NCBI RefSeq assembly: GCF_002101675.1
Contig: NZ_LQOY01000205.1
Span: 1-64,000, forward strand
Direction: 5' to 3'
Length of the DNA: 64,000 bases
From: Mycobacterium gordonae
GTDB taxonomy: Bacteria; Actinomycetota; Actinomycetes; Mycobacteriales; Mycobacteriaceae
Numbering within the stretch: position 1 is the first letter of the stretch; each line of letters opens with the position of its first letter. The notes beneath the pieces are model-generated. The model was not told where the DNA came from and searched no databases. It was given only the letters and a program-made list of their open reading frames with translations. The position numbers and the translations under genes were made by a program. Positions 26,597 to 34,873 of this stretch are shown piece after piece.

Positions 26597-27490
26597 GTGA
26601 CGCTCAACACCATCGCGCTGGAGCTGGTGCCGCCGAACGTGGACGGGGGTCCGGAAAAGGCGGCCGATGACGCGCAGAAAGTGGTGCGCTACTCGGCTGA
26701 GTCGGGGCTCGACGGGCGCATCCGGCACGTCATGATCCCCGGCATGATTGCCGAGGACGACGATCGTCCGGTGCCGATGAAGCCCAAGATGGACGTCCTG
26801 GACTTCTGGTCGATCATCCGGCCACAGCTGCCCGGCATGCACGGCTTGTGCACCCAGGTCACGGCGTTCATGGACGAAGCGTCCCTGGGCAAGCGCCTGG
26901 CCGAGCTGACCGACGCCGGCATGGAGGGAGTGGTGTTCGTCGGGGTGCCGCGCACCATGAACGACGGAGAGGGCTCCGGCGTCGCACCGACCGACGCGCT
27001 GTCGATCTACCGCGACGCGGTGACTAACCGTGGGGTGATCGTGATCCCTACCCGGGAAGGCGAGCAGGGCCGGTTCAACTTCAAGTGCAACCAGGGCGCG
27101 ACCTACGGGATGACCCAGTTGCTGTATTCCGACGCGATCGTGGATTTTCTGGCCCAGTTCGCCAAAGAGACCGATCACCGGCCGGAGATTCTGCTGTCGT
27201 TCGGTTTCGTGCCGAAGATGGAAACCCGCGTGGGCCTGATCCACTGGCTGATTCAGGATCCAGGCAACGCGGCGGTGGCCGGCGAACAGGACTTCGTCAG
27301 GCAGCTGGCCGGCAGCGAACCTGAGCAGAAGCGCCGGCTGCTGGTGGATCTGTACAAGCGGGTGGTCGACGGAGTGGCCGACCTGGGCTTCCCGCTGAGC
27401 ATCCACTTCGAGGCGACGTACGGGGTGTCCGCTCCGGCGTTCGAGACGTTCGCGGAGATGCTCGCCTACTGGGCGCCCGACCGGGCCTAA
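26597..27490 (+). CDS. Non-canonical methylenetetrahydrofolate reductase-like protein (Rv2172c-like)
   Basis: GTG 26597 follows GGGAGAAGGAG and gives 297 residues. The start TLNTIALELVPPN and the TIM-barrel segments (VFVGVPRTMND, HFEATYGVSAP) fit the actinobacterial MTHFR-like family, which in mycobacteria is reported to act without the usual flavin. It would reduce 5,10-methylene-THF for methionine synthesis. It is divergent from idsA2 with a 182-base gap holding the promoters. Confidence 0.8.
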   Translation: MTLNTIALELVPPNVDGGPEKAADDAQKVVRYSAESGLDGRIRHVMIPGMIAEDDDRPVPMKPKMDVLDFWSIIRPQLPGMHGLCTQVTAFMDEASLGKRLAELTDAGMEGVVFVGVPRTMNDGEGSGVAPTDALSIYRDAVTNRGVIVIPTREGEQGRFNFKCNQGATYGMTQLLYSDAIVDFLAQFAKETDHRPEILLSFGFVPKMETRVGLIHWLIQDPGNAAVAGEQDFVRQLAGSEPEQKRRLLVDLYKRVVDGVADLGFPLSIHFEATYGVSAPAFETFAEMLAYWAPDRA

Positions 27491-27540
27491 CCGATTGTCG
27501 CGACCCGCAGCGACCGGCTACCCCGCTCTTGCGATCGCGA

Positions 27541-28269
27541 TTAGCCGGACGTCGTCTGATCGCCCGAGGCGGTGAACCGCGGTGAGCGGTCGCGGCTGAT
27601 CCACGCCAGCAACGCCACCACTCCGGCGGCCGCGAACGAGGCGATGCCCAGCCAGATTCCGGCCCCGGTGAACGACCGGGTGTTGGGATCGGTGTAGCGG
27701 GCCTGCGCGGTCATGGTGCTGACGACGCCCGGTTTGAGCTTCCACTGCACCACTTCGGGTTCGATCCGGTCGCCGTTGGTGGAGGTGACCGTGCCGGGGA
27801 ACGCGACGGTCAACTCGACGTCGGCGTCCGGGTCGGTCAGCGAGGTCAGGTCGGCCCGGCCCTCCAGGATCACCAGGTTGCCGTTACGGCGCAGCGACAG
27901 GTTCACCCCGGCGGCGTCGGGGTTCATGTGGGCCAGCTGCGGCAACTCGGCGAACGTCAGGTCGGAGAACACGGCCTGCGAGCCCACATAGCCGTCGCTG
28001 TCGTAGTTGGAGACGGCGACCTTCTGACTGAAGGGCAGGTTCGTGTCGAGCTGTGGGCCGGTGTCCTTGTTGTTCTTGGGTTTGGCCGCGGCGATGATCT
28101 CGCCGGACACCTGATCGTCGGGAGAGATCGTCAACGACGCCCGCACGCGCAGGCATCCGGTGGCCAGGGGCACCAGCATCAGCAGCATCAGGATGGCCAG
28201 TGCCTGGCGCTTTCTGGCGCCGATCGTTCGGCGTCCGCGGGCTGGAAGCGGGGGAGAACTGGCTGGCAC
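27541..28269 (-). CDS. lppM: Lipoprotein LppM
   Basis: GTG 28269 gives 242 residues. The signal region LMLLMLVPLATGC is a lipobox, with the lipidated Cys at residue 39. A C-terminal transmembrane helix (GIWLGIASFAAAGVVALLAW) follows the external domain, so the mature protein may be anchored at both ends. LppM in M. tuberculosis is linked to phagosome manipulation. The start is somewhat uncertain; the M. tuberculosis protein is shorter at the N-terminus as I recall. It is downstream of a GNAT gene. Confidence 0.88.
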   Translation of the reverse strand: MPASSPPLPARGRRTIGARKRQALAILMLLMLVPLATGCLRVRASLTISPDDQVSGEIIAAAKPKNNKDTGPQLDTNLPFSQKVAVSNYDSDGYVGSQAVFSDLTFAELPQLAHMNPDAAGVNLSLRRNGNLVILEGRADLTSLTDPDADVELTVAFPGTVTSTNGDRIEPEVVQWKLKPGVVSTMTAQARYTDPNTRSFTGAGIWLGIASFAAAGVVALLAWISRDRSPRFTASGDQTTSG

Positions 28270-28316
28270 CAGGTCATCGTGCCAGACCGGGGGTGACGCA
28301 TGGGCGAGCTGTCCGG

Positions 28317-28928
28317 CTAAAGGGGCAGCGCGCGGCCCAGAATCGCGAAGGGCCGCGGATCGCCGGCGAAGTAGTAGCCGCGGATGACGTCGGTGAAACC
28401 CAGCCGCCGGTACAGGCGCCAGGCACGGTTGGCCTCGCCGTTGTTCTCCGGCGTGGACAGCAGCACATTGTTCTCGTCGCGGCCCGCCAGCAGGCGTCGG
28501 GTCAGCGCCTCGCCGAGGCCACGCCCTTGGGCGCGGGGATGGATGTGCAGCTCGGTCAACTCGAAATAGCTGTTCATCAGCCGGTCGATGGCGTGCGGCG
28601 GGAAGCCGCTGCGCTGTAATCCCAGGACTACCTGCTGTTGCCACCACTGGCCGGGGGCCCCGGGGTAACCGTAGGCGATGCCGACCAGCGGTGCGCTGCG
28701 CAGCTCGGCCTCCGACGGTCCGCCGGAATTGACCCCCGCGTCCTCGGTGGCGACCTCGACGGCAGCGACCGCCTTCCAGCCCGGCCGCCGGGTGTGCTCC
28801 AACCACATTCCGGCCCGCTGGTTCTCGGTGCCTTTGGGGTAGCGCATCGCGTCGACGTAGACGCCCAGAGCGTCGCCGAGGCGGCGCGTCATTTCTCTGG
28901 CCGGCAAATCGATGAGGAATGTCGCCAA
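28317..28928 (-). CDS. GNAT-family N-acetyltransferase (Rv2170-like)
   Basis: ATG 28928 gives 203 residues. The acetyl-CoA loop is seen as HPRAQGRGLGEAL and the C-terminal strand RAWRLYRRLGFTDV is the classic GNAT end. The M. tuberculosis counterpart is reported as a protein acetyltransferase, but the substrate here is unknown. Upstream of lppM on the same strand with a 47-base gap. Confidence 0.85.
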   Translation of the reverse strand: MATFLIDLPAREMTRRLGDALGVYVDAMRYPKGTENQRAGMWLEHTRRPGWKAVAAVEVATEDAGVNSGGPSEAELRSAPLVGIAYGYPGAPGQWWQQQVVLGLQRSGFPPHAIDRLMNSYFELTELHIHPRAQGRGLGEALTRRLLAGRDENNVLLSTPENNGEANRAWRLYRRLGFTDVIRGYYFAGDPRPFAILGRALPL

Positions 28929-29212
28929 CTTGCGGTGTCCTTTTCATCGGCTGCGGATGAGCTCCGGGTGGTTCCAGTATCGGACGCGCCGTTCGGGTGG
29001 CCGCGACGGGGCGCGCGACGGCCGGTGTGACTGGTCGCACCATCGTGTCCTCGCAGCCGATCACGTCGCAGTGCCGCAACCGGGATAGAATCGCCTGCGA
29101 ACCAGTGGTACGGCACAGATTGACCTCGTATCATTGGGGTTAGTTGCCCAAACGAATGGGCAGGCGCGTGCTATCAGTGGCTACGTGACAATGTTTCGGC
29201 AAGGAGGGACGA
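28929..29212. promoter_or_regulatory. Divergent intergenic region with inverted repeat
   Basis: This 284-base gap lies between the GNAT gene and the DUF3040 gene and should hold both promoters. TTGACC at 29120-29125 is a candidate -35 for the plus strand. An inverted repeat TGCCC-aaacgaat-GGGCA (29145-29162) lies about 50 bases before the ATG, and a strong ribosome binding site AGGAGG precedes it. Confidence 0.45.
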
Positions 29213-29617
29213 ATGCCACTCTCCGATCATGAGCAGCGAATGCTCGATCAGATCGAGAGCGCTCTCTATGCCGAGGATCCAAAGTTTGCGTCCAGCGTGC
29301 GCGGCGGCGGCTTCCGCGCGCCCACCGCGCGCCGGCGTCTACAGGGCACTGCGTTGTTCGTCGTGGGCCTGGCCATGCTGGTTTCCGGCGTGGCGTTCAA
29401 AGCCACGATGATCGGAAGTTTCCCGATTCTCAGCGTGTTCGGCTTCGTGGTGATGTTCGGTGGTGTGGTTTATGCAGTCACCGGCCGGCGGTTGTCCGGC
29501 CGGCCGGACCACAGCGCCCCGACGGCAGGTTCGTCGCGGCAGCGTCGGTCCAAGGGTTCAGGCGGTTCCTTCACCAGTCGCATGGAGGACCGGTTCCGCC
29601 GTCGGTTCGACGAGTAG
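29213..29617 (+). CDS. DUF3040 membrane protein (Rv2169c-like)
   Basis: A 134-residue protein beginning MPLSDHEQRMLDQIE, the hallmark of DUF3040. Two hydrophobic helices lie at about 46-65 and 70-91, followed by a basic disordered tail. ATG 29213 has AGGAGGG just upstream. The family is confined to actinobacteria, often near cell-division genes, and its function is unknown. A strong terminator follows. Confidence 0.88.
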   Translation: MPLSDHEQRMLDQIESALYAEDPKFASSVRGGGFRAPTARRRLQGTALFVVGLAMLVSGVAFKATMIGSFPILSVFGFVVMFGGVVYAVTGRRLSGRPDHSAPTAGSSRQRRSKGSGGSFTSRMEDRFRRRFDE

Positions 29618-29636
29618 GTCAACGCGTAAGGACTCG

Positions 29637-29666
29637 ACGGGGTAGCCCCATCGGCTGCCCCGTTTT
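29637..29666 (+). terminator. Intrinsic terminator after DUF3040 gene
   Basis: Arms ACGGGGTAGCC (29637-29647) and GGCTGCCCCGT (29653-29663) form an 11-bp stem with one G-T pair and a CCATC loop, followed by TTTT. A good Rho-independent terminator, which separates this gene from the mraZ promoter. Confidence 0.85.
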
Positions 29667-29933
29667 GCTATTTGCACCCCCGGTCCTTGACGGTCGCAGA
29701 CTCGGCCGCTTCGACACGCTGACCACGCCGGGTGAAGCCATCTCGTGGCCCACTTGTAGCGCAGTTGTGTCCATAGCTCCCCACTGCGCCCCACCCTGAC
29801 CCCGGAACGCCAAAGATTGGCCCTGACTTGGCTTTTCGCTGTTTCTGAAACCCCCTCATAGAACCCATCGCCCCAGGCGCGAGTCGGCTGTGGTGCGAAA
29901 ACGCCACACCGGGACGCGCGGAGGGGGTGTTTA

Positions 29934-29958
29934 TGGGGCGAAGTGGGGGGTTGTGGGG
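29934..29958 (+). promoter_or_regulatory. MraZ operator: three TGGGG repeats at 10-bp spacing
   Basis: TGGGG occurs at 29934, 29944 and 29954, exactly one helical turn apart; a weaker TGG follows at 29964. This matches the MraZ box known from other bacteria (TGGG repeats with 5-base spacers), which the oligomeric MraZ ring binds to repress the division operon. It ends 48 bases before the mraZ start. Confidence 0.85.
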
Positions 29959-30005
29959 TATGGTGGCCGAAGTGTTTGGGTGAGAAGCAAGTTGGAGGTG
30001 CCCCA

Positions 30006-30437
30006 GTGTTTCTCGGCACCTACACGCCCAAGCTCGACGACAAGGGGCGGCTGACGCTGCCGGCCAAGTTTCGCGACGCACTGGCAGGGGGTTTGATGGT
30101 CACCAAGAGCCAAGACCACAGCCTCGCCGTGTACCCGCGGGCGGAATTCGAGCAGTTGGCCCGCCGGGCGAGCAAGGCGCCCCGTAGCAACCCGGAGGCT
30201 CGCGCATTCCTGCGCAACCTGGCCGCCGGCACCGACGAGCAACATCCCGACGGCCAAGGCCGCATCACCCTGTCGGCCGACCACCGCCGCTACGCAGGCC
30301 TGTCCAAGGACTGCGTGGTGATCGGCGCAGTCGACTACCTCGAGATCTGGGATGCCCAGGCCTGGAACGACTATCAGCAAATGCATGAAGAGAACTTCTC
30401 CGCAGCCAGCGATGAAGCACTCGGCGACATCTTCTGA
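30006..30437 (+). CDS. mraZ: Transcriptional regulator MraZ
   Basis: GTG 30006 gives 143 residues. Two SpoVT/AbrB-like halves are visible, each with a DxxGR motif (DDKGRLTLP near residue 12 and DGQGRITLS near 85). MraZ binds the repeated TGGG sites just upstream and controls the whole division and cell-wall cluster. The GTG is chosen since it starts the conserved VFLGTYTPKLDDKGR; the frame is open upstream but the extra sequence is non-conserved. The next gene starts one base after the stop. Confidence 0.95.
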   Translation: MFLGTYTPKLDDKGRLTLPAKFRDALAGGLMVTKSQDHSLAVYPRAEFEQLARRASKAPRSNPEARAFLRNLAAGTDEQHPDGQGRITLSADHRRYAGLSKDCVVIGAVDYLEIWDAQAWNDYQQMHEENFSAASDEALGDIF

Positions 30438-30438
30438 G

Positions 30439-31584
30439 GTGCATGCCTGTGCACCGTGGTCTCTGCCCGAACCGACCCTGGCGTACTTCCCCAACGCCAG
30501 GTGCGTCTCGGACAGGGGCCTCGGTGCACGGACAGCACGCCAGTTAGCCCGGAGCGGGGAAGGGGTCACGGTGCCTGGCTCGGATTCCGCCGCAAGCGAA
30601 TTCGGTCACGTCCCGGTACTGGCCCAACGGTGTGTCGACCTGCTCACGCCGGCGCTCACCCGGCACCGCCCCGACGGCGCCGGCGCCGTTCTTGTCGATG
30701 CCACCCTCGGGGCAGGCGGGCATGCGCAGCGGTTCCTCACCGAACTGCCCGGCCTGCGCCTGATCGGGCTCGACCGCGACCCGAGCGCTCTGGACATCGC
30801 CCGCGACCGGCTGGCTCCGTTCGCCGAGCGGGTCACCCTGGTGCACACCCGCTATGACGGCATCACCGACGCGCTGACCGAATCCGGTTACGGCACAGTT
30901 GAATCGGTCGACGGCGTCCTGTTCGACCTCGGCGTCTCGTCGATGCAGCTCGACCGCGCCGAGCGGGGCTTCGCCTATGCCAAGGACGCCCCCCTGGACA
31001 TGCGGATGGACCCGTCGTCACCACTGACCGCGGCAGACATCGTCAACACCTACGGCGAGGCCGAGCTGGCCGACATCCTGCACCGCTATGGCGAGGAGCG
31101 GTTCGCCCGTCGCATTGCGGCGCAGATCGTTCGCCGGCGCGCCCGCGCGCCGTTCACCTCCACCGCCGAGCTGGTCGCCCTGCTCTACGAAGCAATTCCG
31201 GCTCCGGCCCGCCGCACCGGCGGGCACCCGGCCAAGCGCACGTTCCAGGCGCTGCGGGTGGCCGTCAACGACGAACTGGAGTCGCTGCGCAACGCGATAC
31301 CCGCCGCCCTGGACGCGCTTGTCGTCGCCGGCCGCATCGTGGTGATGGCCTACCAGTCCCTGGAGGACCGAATCGTCAAGCGGTTGTTCGCCGAGGCCAC
31401 CGCGTCCCGCACGCCGCCGGGCCTGCCAGTCGAACTTCCCGGCCACGGGCCGCTGTTTCGGTCGTTGACCCACGGCGCGGAAAAAGCGGACGCCACCGAG
31501 GTGGAACGCAACCCGCGCAGCGCCCCGGTCCGATTGCGGGCCCTGCAACGAATCGAGCACGCGAGGGGGAAGGCACAGGCATGA
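30439..31584 (+). CDS. rsmH: 16S rRNA (cytosine1402-N4)-methyltransferase
   Basis: A SAM-dependent enzyme (formerly MraW) that methylates C1402 in the ribosomal P site. The SAM site is in DATLGAGGHAQRFL, followed by FDLGVSSMQLD, DMRMDP and RTFQALRVAVNDE family segments. GTG 30439 gives 381 residues with an N-terminal extension (APWSLPEPTLAYFPNAR) that I recall as conserved in M. tuberculosis. GTG 30571 would give a more typical 337 residues. It overlaps the following gene (ATGA). Confidence 0.93.
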   Translation: MHACAPWSLPEPTLAYFPNARCVSDRGLGARTARQLARSGEGVTVPGSDSAASEFGHVPVLAQRCVDLLTPALTRHRPDGAGAVLVDATLGAGGHAQRFLTELPGLRLIGLDRDPSALDIARDRLAPFAERVTLVHTRYDGITDALTESGYGTVESVDGVLFDLGVSSMQLDRAERGFAYAKDAPLDMRMDPSSPLTAADIVNTYGEAELADILHRYGEERFARRIAAQIVRRRARAPFTSTAELVALLYEAIPAPARRTGGHPAKRTFQALRVAVNDELESLRNAIPAALDALVVAGRIVVMAYQSLEDRIVKRLFAEATASRTPPGLPVELPGHGPLFRSLTHGAEKADATEVERNPRSAPVRLRALQRIEHARGKAQA

Positions 31585-32768
31585 GCGCAAAGCGTGAGGC
31601 GACCAAGCGCCGCGAGAGCGAGCGTCGCGGCCGACGCACCGGTGCCGCCCGGCCCGGCTCCGTGGAGTCGTCGGCACGGCGGGGCAGGGGGCGGTCGGCA
31701 AAGCCGGCGGCGCCCAGTCGCGAAGCGCGGTTGCCGCGATCGGGTCCCCAGACCAGCCCGATGACCCGGCCCGTCGACCGGCCGGCCCGGGCCAAGAACA
31801 CCAGCCAGGCCAAGGCTCGCGCAAAGGCGCGCAAAGCCAAGGCGCCCAAGGTGATTCGGCCCAAGCTCACCGAGCGGTTGGCCACCCGGATCAGTCAGAT
31901 CGACCTGCGGCCGCACACCCTGTTGAGCAGGATCCCGTTTGTCGTGTTGGTCATCGGCGCGCTCGGCATCGGGCTGGGTCTGACGCTGTGGTTGTCCACC
32001 GACGCTGCCGAGCGTTCCTACAAGTTGAGCGATGCCCGCGAGCGCACCCGCATGCTGCAACAGCAGAAAGAGGCGCTCGAACGCGACGTGCGGGAGGCGG
32101 AGTCGGCTCCGGCGCTGGCCGAGGCGGCCCGCAAGCAAGGCATGATCCCCACCAGGGACACCGCTCACCTGGTCCAGGCGCCCGACGGCACGTGGGTGGT
32201 CGTGGGGACTCCGAAACCGGCCGACGGCATCCAGCCGCCGCCGCTGAACGCCAAGCTGCCCGACGAGGCGCCCCCCGCGCCGCCGAAGCCGGCGGTGACT
32301 CCGCCGGAGGTGGCGGTGCGGGTGCTCCCGACTCCCGGGGACCCGGCGTCGCCGGCACGCCCGGGCCCGCAGGTGCTGCTGCGGGGGCCCGACGGTTCGG
32401 CGACGCTGAATCCGAACCTGCAGGCTCCGGTGCCGGGCCAGGTCCCGACGGCGCCGGGCCAGGTCCCGGCGGTGCCCGGCGGCCAGGTCCCGACGGTGCC
32501 CGGCGGCCAGGTCCCGACGGCGCCGGGCCAGATCCCGACGGCGCCGGGCCAGGTGCCGGCGGTGCCCGGCGGCCAGGTGCCCGGGCAGCTGCCGGATGGG
32601 CACGGGCCGTTGCTGACATATCCCGGTCAGGCGCCCGCCCAGCTGCCGGTGCCACCTGCACCGGCAGCCGTACCGAATCCGTTCCACGATGATCTGCCGC
32701 CGGTCAACACGGGACAGGTCGCACCGGTCGCCCCGCCTGCGGTGACGGTGCCCGGGGTGCCTCGATGA
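31581..32768 (+). CDS. ftsL: FtsL-like bitopic division protein with Pro-rich C-terminus
   Basis: A 395-residue protein with a long basic N-terminal cytoplasmic part (1-115), one helix (118-139), then a short coiled coil (about 145-175) typical of FtsL. A very long Pro/Val/Gln-rich tail follows, including a run of PGQVPTA and PGGQVPTV repeats (32433-32588). Its position between rsmH and pbpB and its overlaps on both sides (ATGA) match FtsL in other dcw clusters. The homology is structural rather than by sequence, so the name is tentative. It probably tunes FtsW/PbpB activity. Confidence 0.8.
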   Translation: MSAKREATKRRESERRGRRTGAARPGSVESSARRGRGRSAKPAAPSREARLPRSGPQTSPMTRPVDRPARAKNTSQAKARAKARKAKAPKVIRPKLTERLATRISQIDLRPHTLLSRIPFVVLVIGALGIGLGLTLWLSTDAAERSYKLSDARERTRMLQQQKEALERDVREAESAPALAEAARKQGMIPTRDTAHLVQAPDGTWVVVGTPKPADGIQPPPLNAKLPDEAPPAPPKPAVTPPEVAVRVLPTPGDPASPARPGPQVLLRGPDGSATLNPNLQAPVPGQVPTAPGQVPAVPGGQVPTVPGGQVPTAPGQIPTAPGQVPAVPGGQVPGQLPDGHGPLLTYPGQAPAQLPVPPAPAAVPNPFHDDLPPVNTGQVAPVAPPAVTVPGVPR

Positions 32769-34756
32769 GTCGCGGCGACGCGAGGCCGGCGCGCCAGGAG
32801 CGCGGTCCCCGTCGGCCCCGCGGCGACCAGGTGCGCGAGCCGAAGCGGAGCCGGAAAACCCGGGAAGCTGACAAATCTCGCGCCGTCGCGCGACCGGAGA
32901 CGGCGCACTCGGCCAAAGAGCGGCGCACCCGGCAGGTGGTGGAAGTGGCCAGCCGCGGTGCGTCCTTCGTCTTCCGGCATCGGGCCGGCAATGCGGTCAT
33001 CTCGGTGCTGATGCTGGTGGCCGTGACGCAGCTGTTCTACCTGCAGGTGTCCAACGCCTCGGAACTCAACGCGCAGGCGGCCGGCCAGCTCAAGGTCACC
33101 GACGTCGAGAGGGCCGTGCGTGGCTCGATCATCGACCGCCACAACGACCGGCTCGCGTTCACCATCGAGGCGCGCGCGCTCACCTTCCAGCCCAAGCGGA
33201 TTCGACAGCAACTCGAAGAGGCCAGGAAGAAGACCTCGAGTGCGCCGGACCCGGACCAGCGTCTCAAGGACATGGCCAAAGACATTGCGGGCAAGTTGAA
33301 CAACAAGCCCGACGCCGCCACCCTGCTCAAGAAGCTGCAGAGCAACGACTCGTTCGTCTACCTGGCCCGAAACGTCGAACCCGCTGTCGCCCATGCCATT
33401 TCGGCCAAGTACCCCGAGGTCGGTTCCGAGCGCCAGGACCTGCGGCAGTACCCGGGCGGCTCGTTGGCGGCCAATATCGTCGGCGGTATCGACTGGGACG
33501 GCCACGGCTTGCTGGGGCTCGAGGACTCCCTGGACGCCATGCTGGCCGGCACCGATGGCTCGGTCACCTACGACCGCGGCTCCGACGGTGTCGTCATCCC
33601 GGGCAGCTACCGCAACCGGCACAAGGCCGTACACGGTTCCACCGTCCAGCTCACCCTGGACGACGACATCCAGTTTTATGTTCAACAGCAGGTGCAGCAG
33701 GCCAAAAACGTCTCAGGAGCCCACACCGTGTCGGCGGTGGTGCTCGACGCCAAAACCGGTGAAGTCTTGGCGATGGCCAACGACAACACCTTCGACCCGT
33801 CGCAGGACATTGGGCGGCAGGGCGACCGGCAACTGGGCAATCTGCCGGTGTCCTCGCCGTTCGAACCGGGATCGGTGAACAAGATCATCACCGCGTCCTC
33901 GGTCATCGAGTACGGCCTGTCCAACCCTGATGAGGTGCTGCAGGTACCCGGCTCCATCAACATGGGCGGCGTCACCGTGCACGACGCATGGGAGCACGGC
34001 GTGATGCCTTACACCACCACCGGCGTATTCGGGAAGTCCTCGAACGTCGGGACCCTGATGCTGGCGCAGCGGGTGGGCCCGGAGCGCTTCTACGACATGG
34101 TCCGCAAGTTCGGACTGGGCCAGCGCACCGGCGTCGGATTGCCCGGCGAAAGCGCCGGCCTGGTACCGCCGATCGACCAGTGGTCGGGCAGCACATTCTC
34201 GAATCTGCCTATCGGACAGGGTGTTTCGATGACATTGCTGCAGATGGCCGGCATGTATCAGGCCATCGCCAATGACGGGGTGCGGATCCCGCCGCGCATT
34301 CTCAGGGCCACCGTCGCGGCCGACGGTTCGCGCACCGAGGAACCGCGGCCCGAAGGTGTCCGAGTGGTATCGGCGCAGACTGCCCAGACCGTGCGCCAGA
34401 TGCTGCGCGCTGTCGTGCAACAGGACCCGATGGGATACCAGCAGGGCACCGGTCCCGCCGCCGCGGTGCCGGGTTATCAGATGGCCGGCAAGACCGGCAC
34501 CGCTCAGCAGATCAATCCCGGCTGCGGCTGCTACTTCGACGACGTCTACTGGATCACCTTCGCCGGCATGGCCACGGTCGACAACCCCCGCTATGTCATC
34601 GGCATCATGATGGACAACCCGCAACGCAACGCCGACGGCACCCCGGGGCACTCCGCGGCGCCGCTGTTCCACAACATCGCCGGCTGGCTGATGCAGCGGG
34701 AGAACGTGCCGTTGTCACCTGATCCGGGACCCCCGCTGACGCTGCAGGCGATGTAG
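32765..34756 (+). CDS. pbpB: Penicillin-binding protein PbpB (FtsI, PBP3)
   Basis: A 663-residue class B transpeptidase for septal peptidoglycan. It has a basic cytoplasmic tail (1-70), one membrane helix (75-96), a dimerisation domain and the transpeptidase domain. The catalytic motifs are SVNK (370-373, Ser370 the nucleophile), SSN (425-427) and KTGT (576-579). A pair CGC at 587-589 follows. In M. tuberculosis PbpB binds FtsW and Wag31. It is coupled to the upstream gene by ATGA, while the PE_PGRS gene after it has its own leader. Confidence 0.96.
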   Translation: MSRGDARPARQERGPRRPRGDQVREPKRSRKTREADKSRAVARPETAHSAKERRTRQVVEVASRGASFVFRHRAGNAVISVLMLVAVTQLFYLQVSNASELNAQAAGQLKVTDVERAVRGSIIDRHNDRLAFTIEARALTFQPKRIRQQLEEARKKTSSAPDPDQRLKDMAKDIAGKLNNKPDAATLLKKLQSNDSFVYLARNVEPAVAHAISAKYPEVGSERQDLRQYPGGSLAANIVGGIDWDGHGLLGLEDSLDAMLAGTDGSVTYDRGSDGVVIPGSYRNRHKAVHGSTVQLTLDDDIQFYVQQQVQQAKNVSGAHTVSAVVLDAKTGEVLAMANDNTFDPSQDIGRQGDRQLGNLPVSSPFEPGSVNKIITASSVIEYGLSNPDEVLQVPGSINMGGVTVHDAWEHGVMPYTTTGVFGKSSNVGTLMLAQRVGPERFYDMVRKFGLGQRTGVGLPGESAGLVPPIDQWSGSTFSNLPIGQGVSMTLLQMAGMYQAIANDGVRIPPRILRATVAADGSRTEEPRPEGVRVVSAQTAQTVRQMLRAVVQQDPMGYQQGTGPAAAVPGYQMAGKTGTAQQINPGCGCYFDDVYWITFAGMATVDNPRYVIGIMMDNPQRNADGTPGHSAAPLFHNIAGWLMQRENVPLSPDPGPPLTLQAM

Positions 34757-34774
34757 CAGGGTCGATCATGGGTT

Positions 34775-34804
34775 TTCGCCGAAGGCTCACGACATTTCGG
34801 CGAA
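34775..34804 (+). terminator. Inverted repeat after pbpB
   Basis: Perfect 9-bp arms TTCGCCGAA (34775-34783) and TTCGGCGAA (34796-34804) with a 12-base loop, 19 bases after the pbpB stop and 70 bases before the PE_PGRS start. It may terminate the upstream operon or act as an operator for the PE_PGRS gene. Confidence 0.55.
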
Positions 34805-34873
34805 TAGCCGCACGAACGCGCGTCGAGTATGCATACTGGCAGCCGCTCACCCGTGGCCAGCAGGAGGCTCCCG

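Larger units (their letters stand above)
29618..30005 (+). other. 388-base gap before the dcw cluster
   Basis: No convincing gene lies here. It holds a terminator at its start (29637-29666), an unremarkable stretch (about 29670-29930), then the G-rich MraZ operator repeats (29934-29958) and the mraZ ribosome binding site (GGAGG at 29994-29998). A minus-strand open frame crosses the region but has no family resemblance or good start site. I infer that the main dcw promoter lies in the second half. Confidence 0.7.

Noticed and set aside
29558..30019. Open frame on the minus strand across the mraZ leader
   Set aside because: Overlaps the MraZ operator and terminator, has no ribosome binding site or family likeness.
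32433..32588. Possible CRISPR-like direct repeats
   Set aside because: Units of 21 and 24 bases run in frame without spacers and encode PGQVP repeats.
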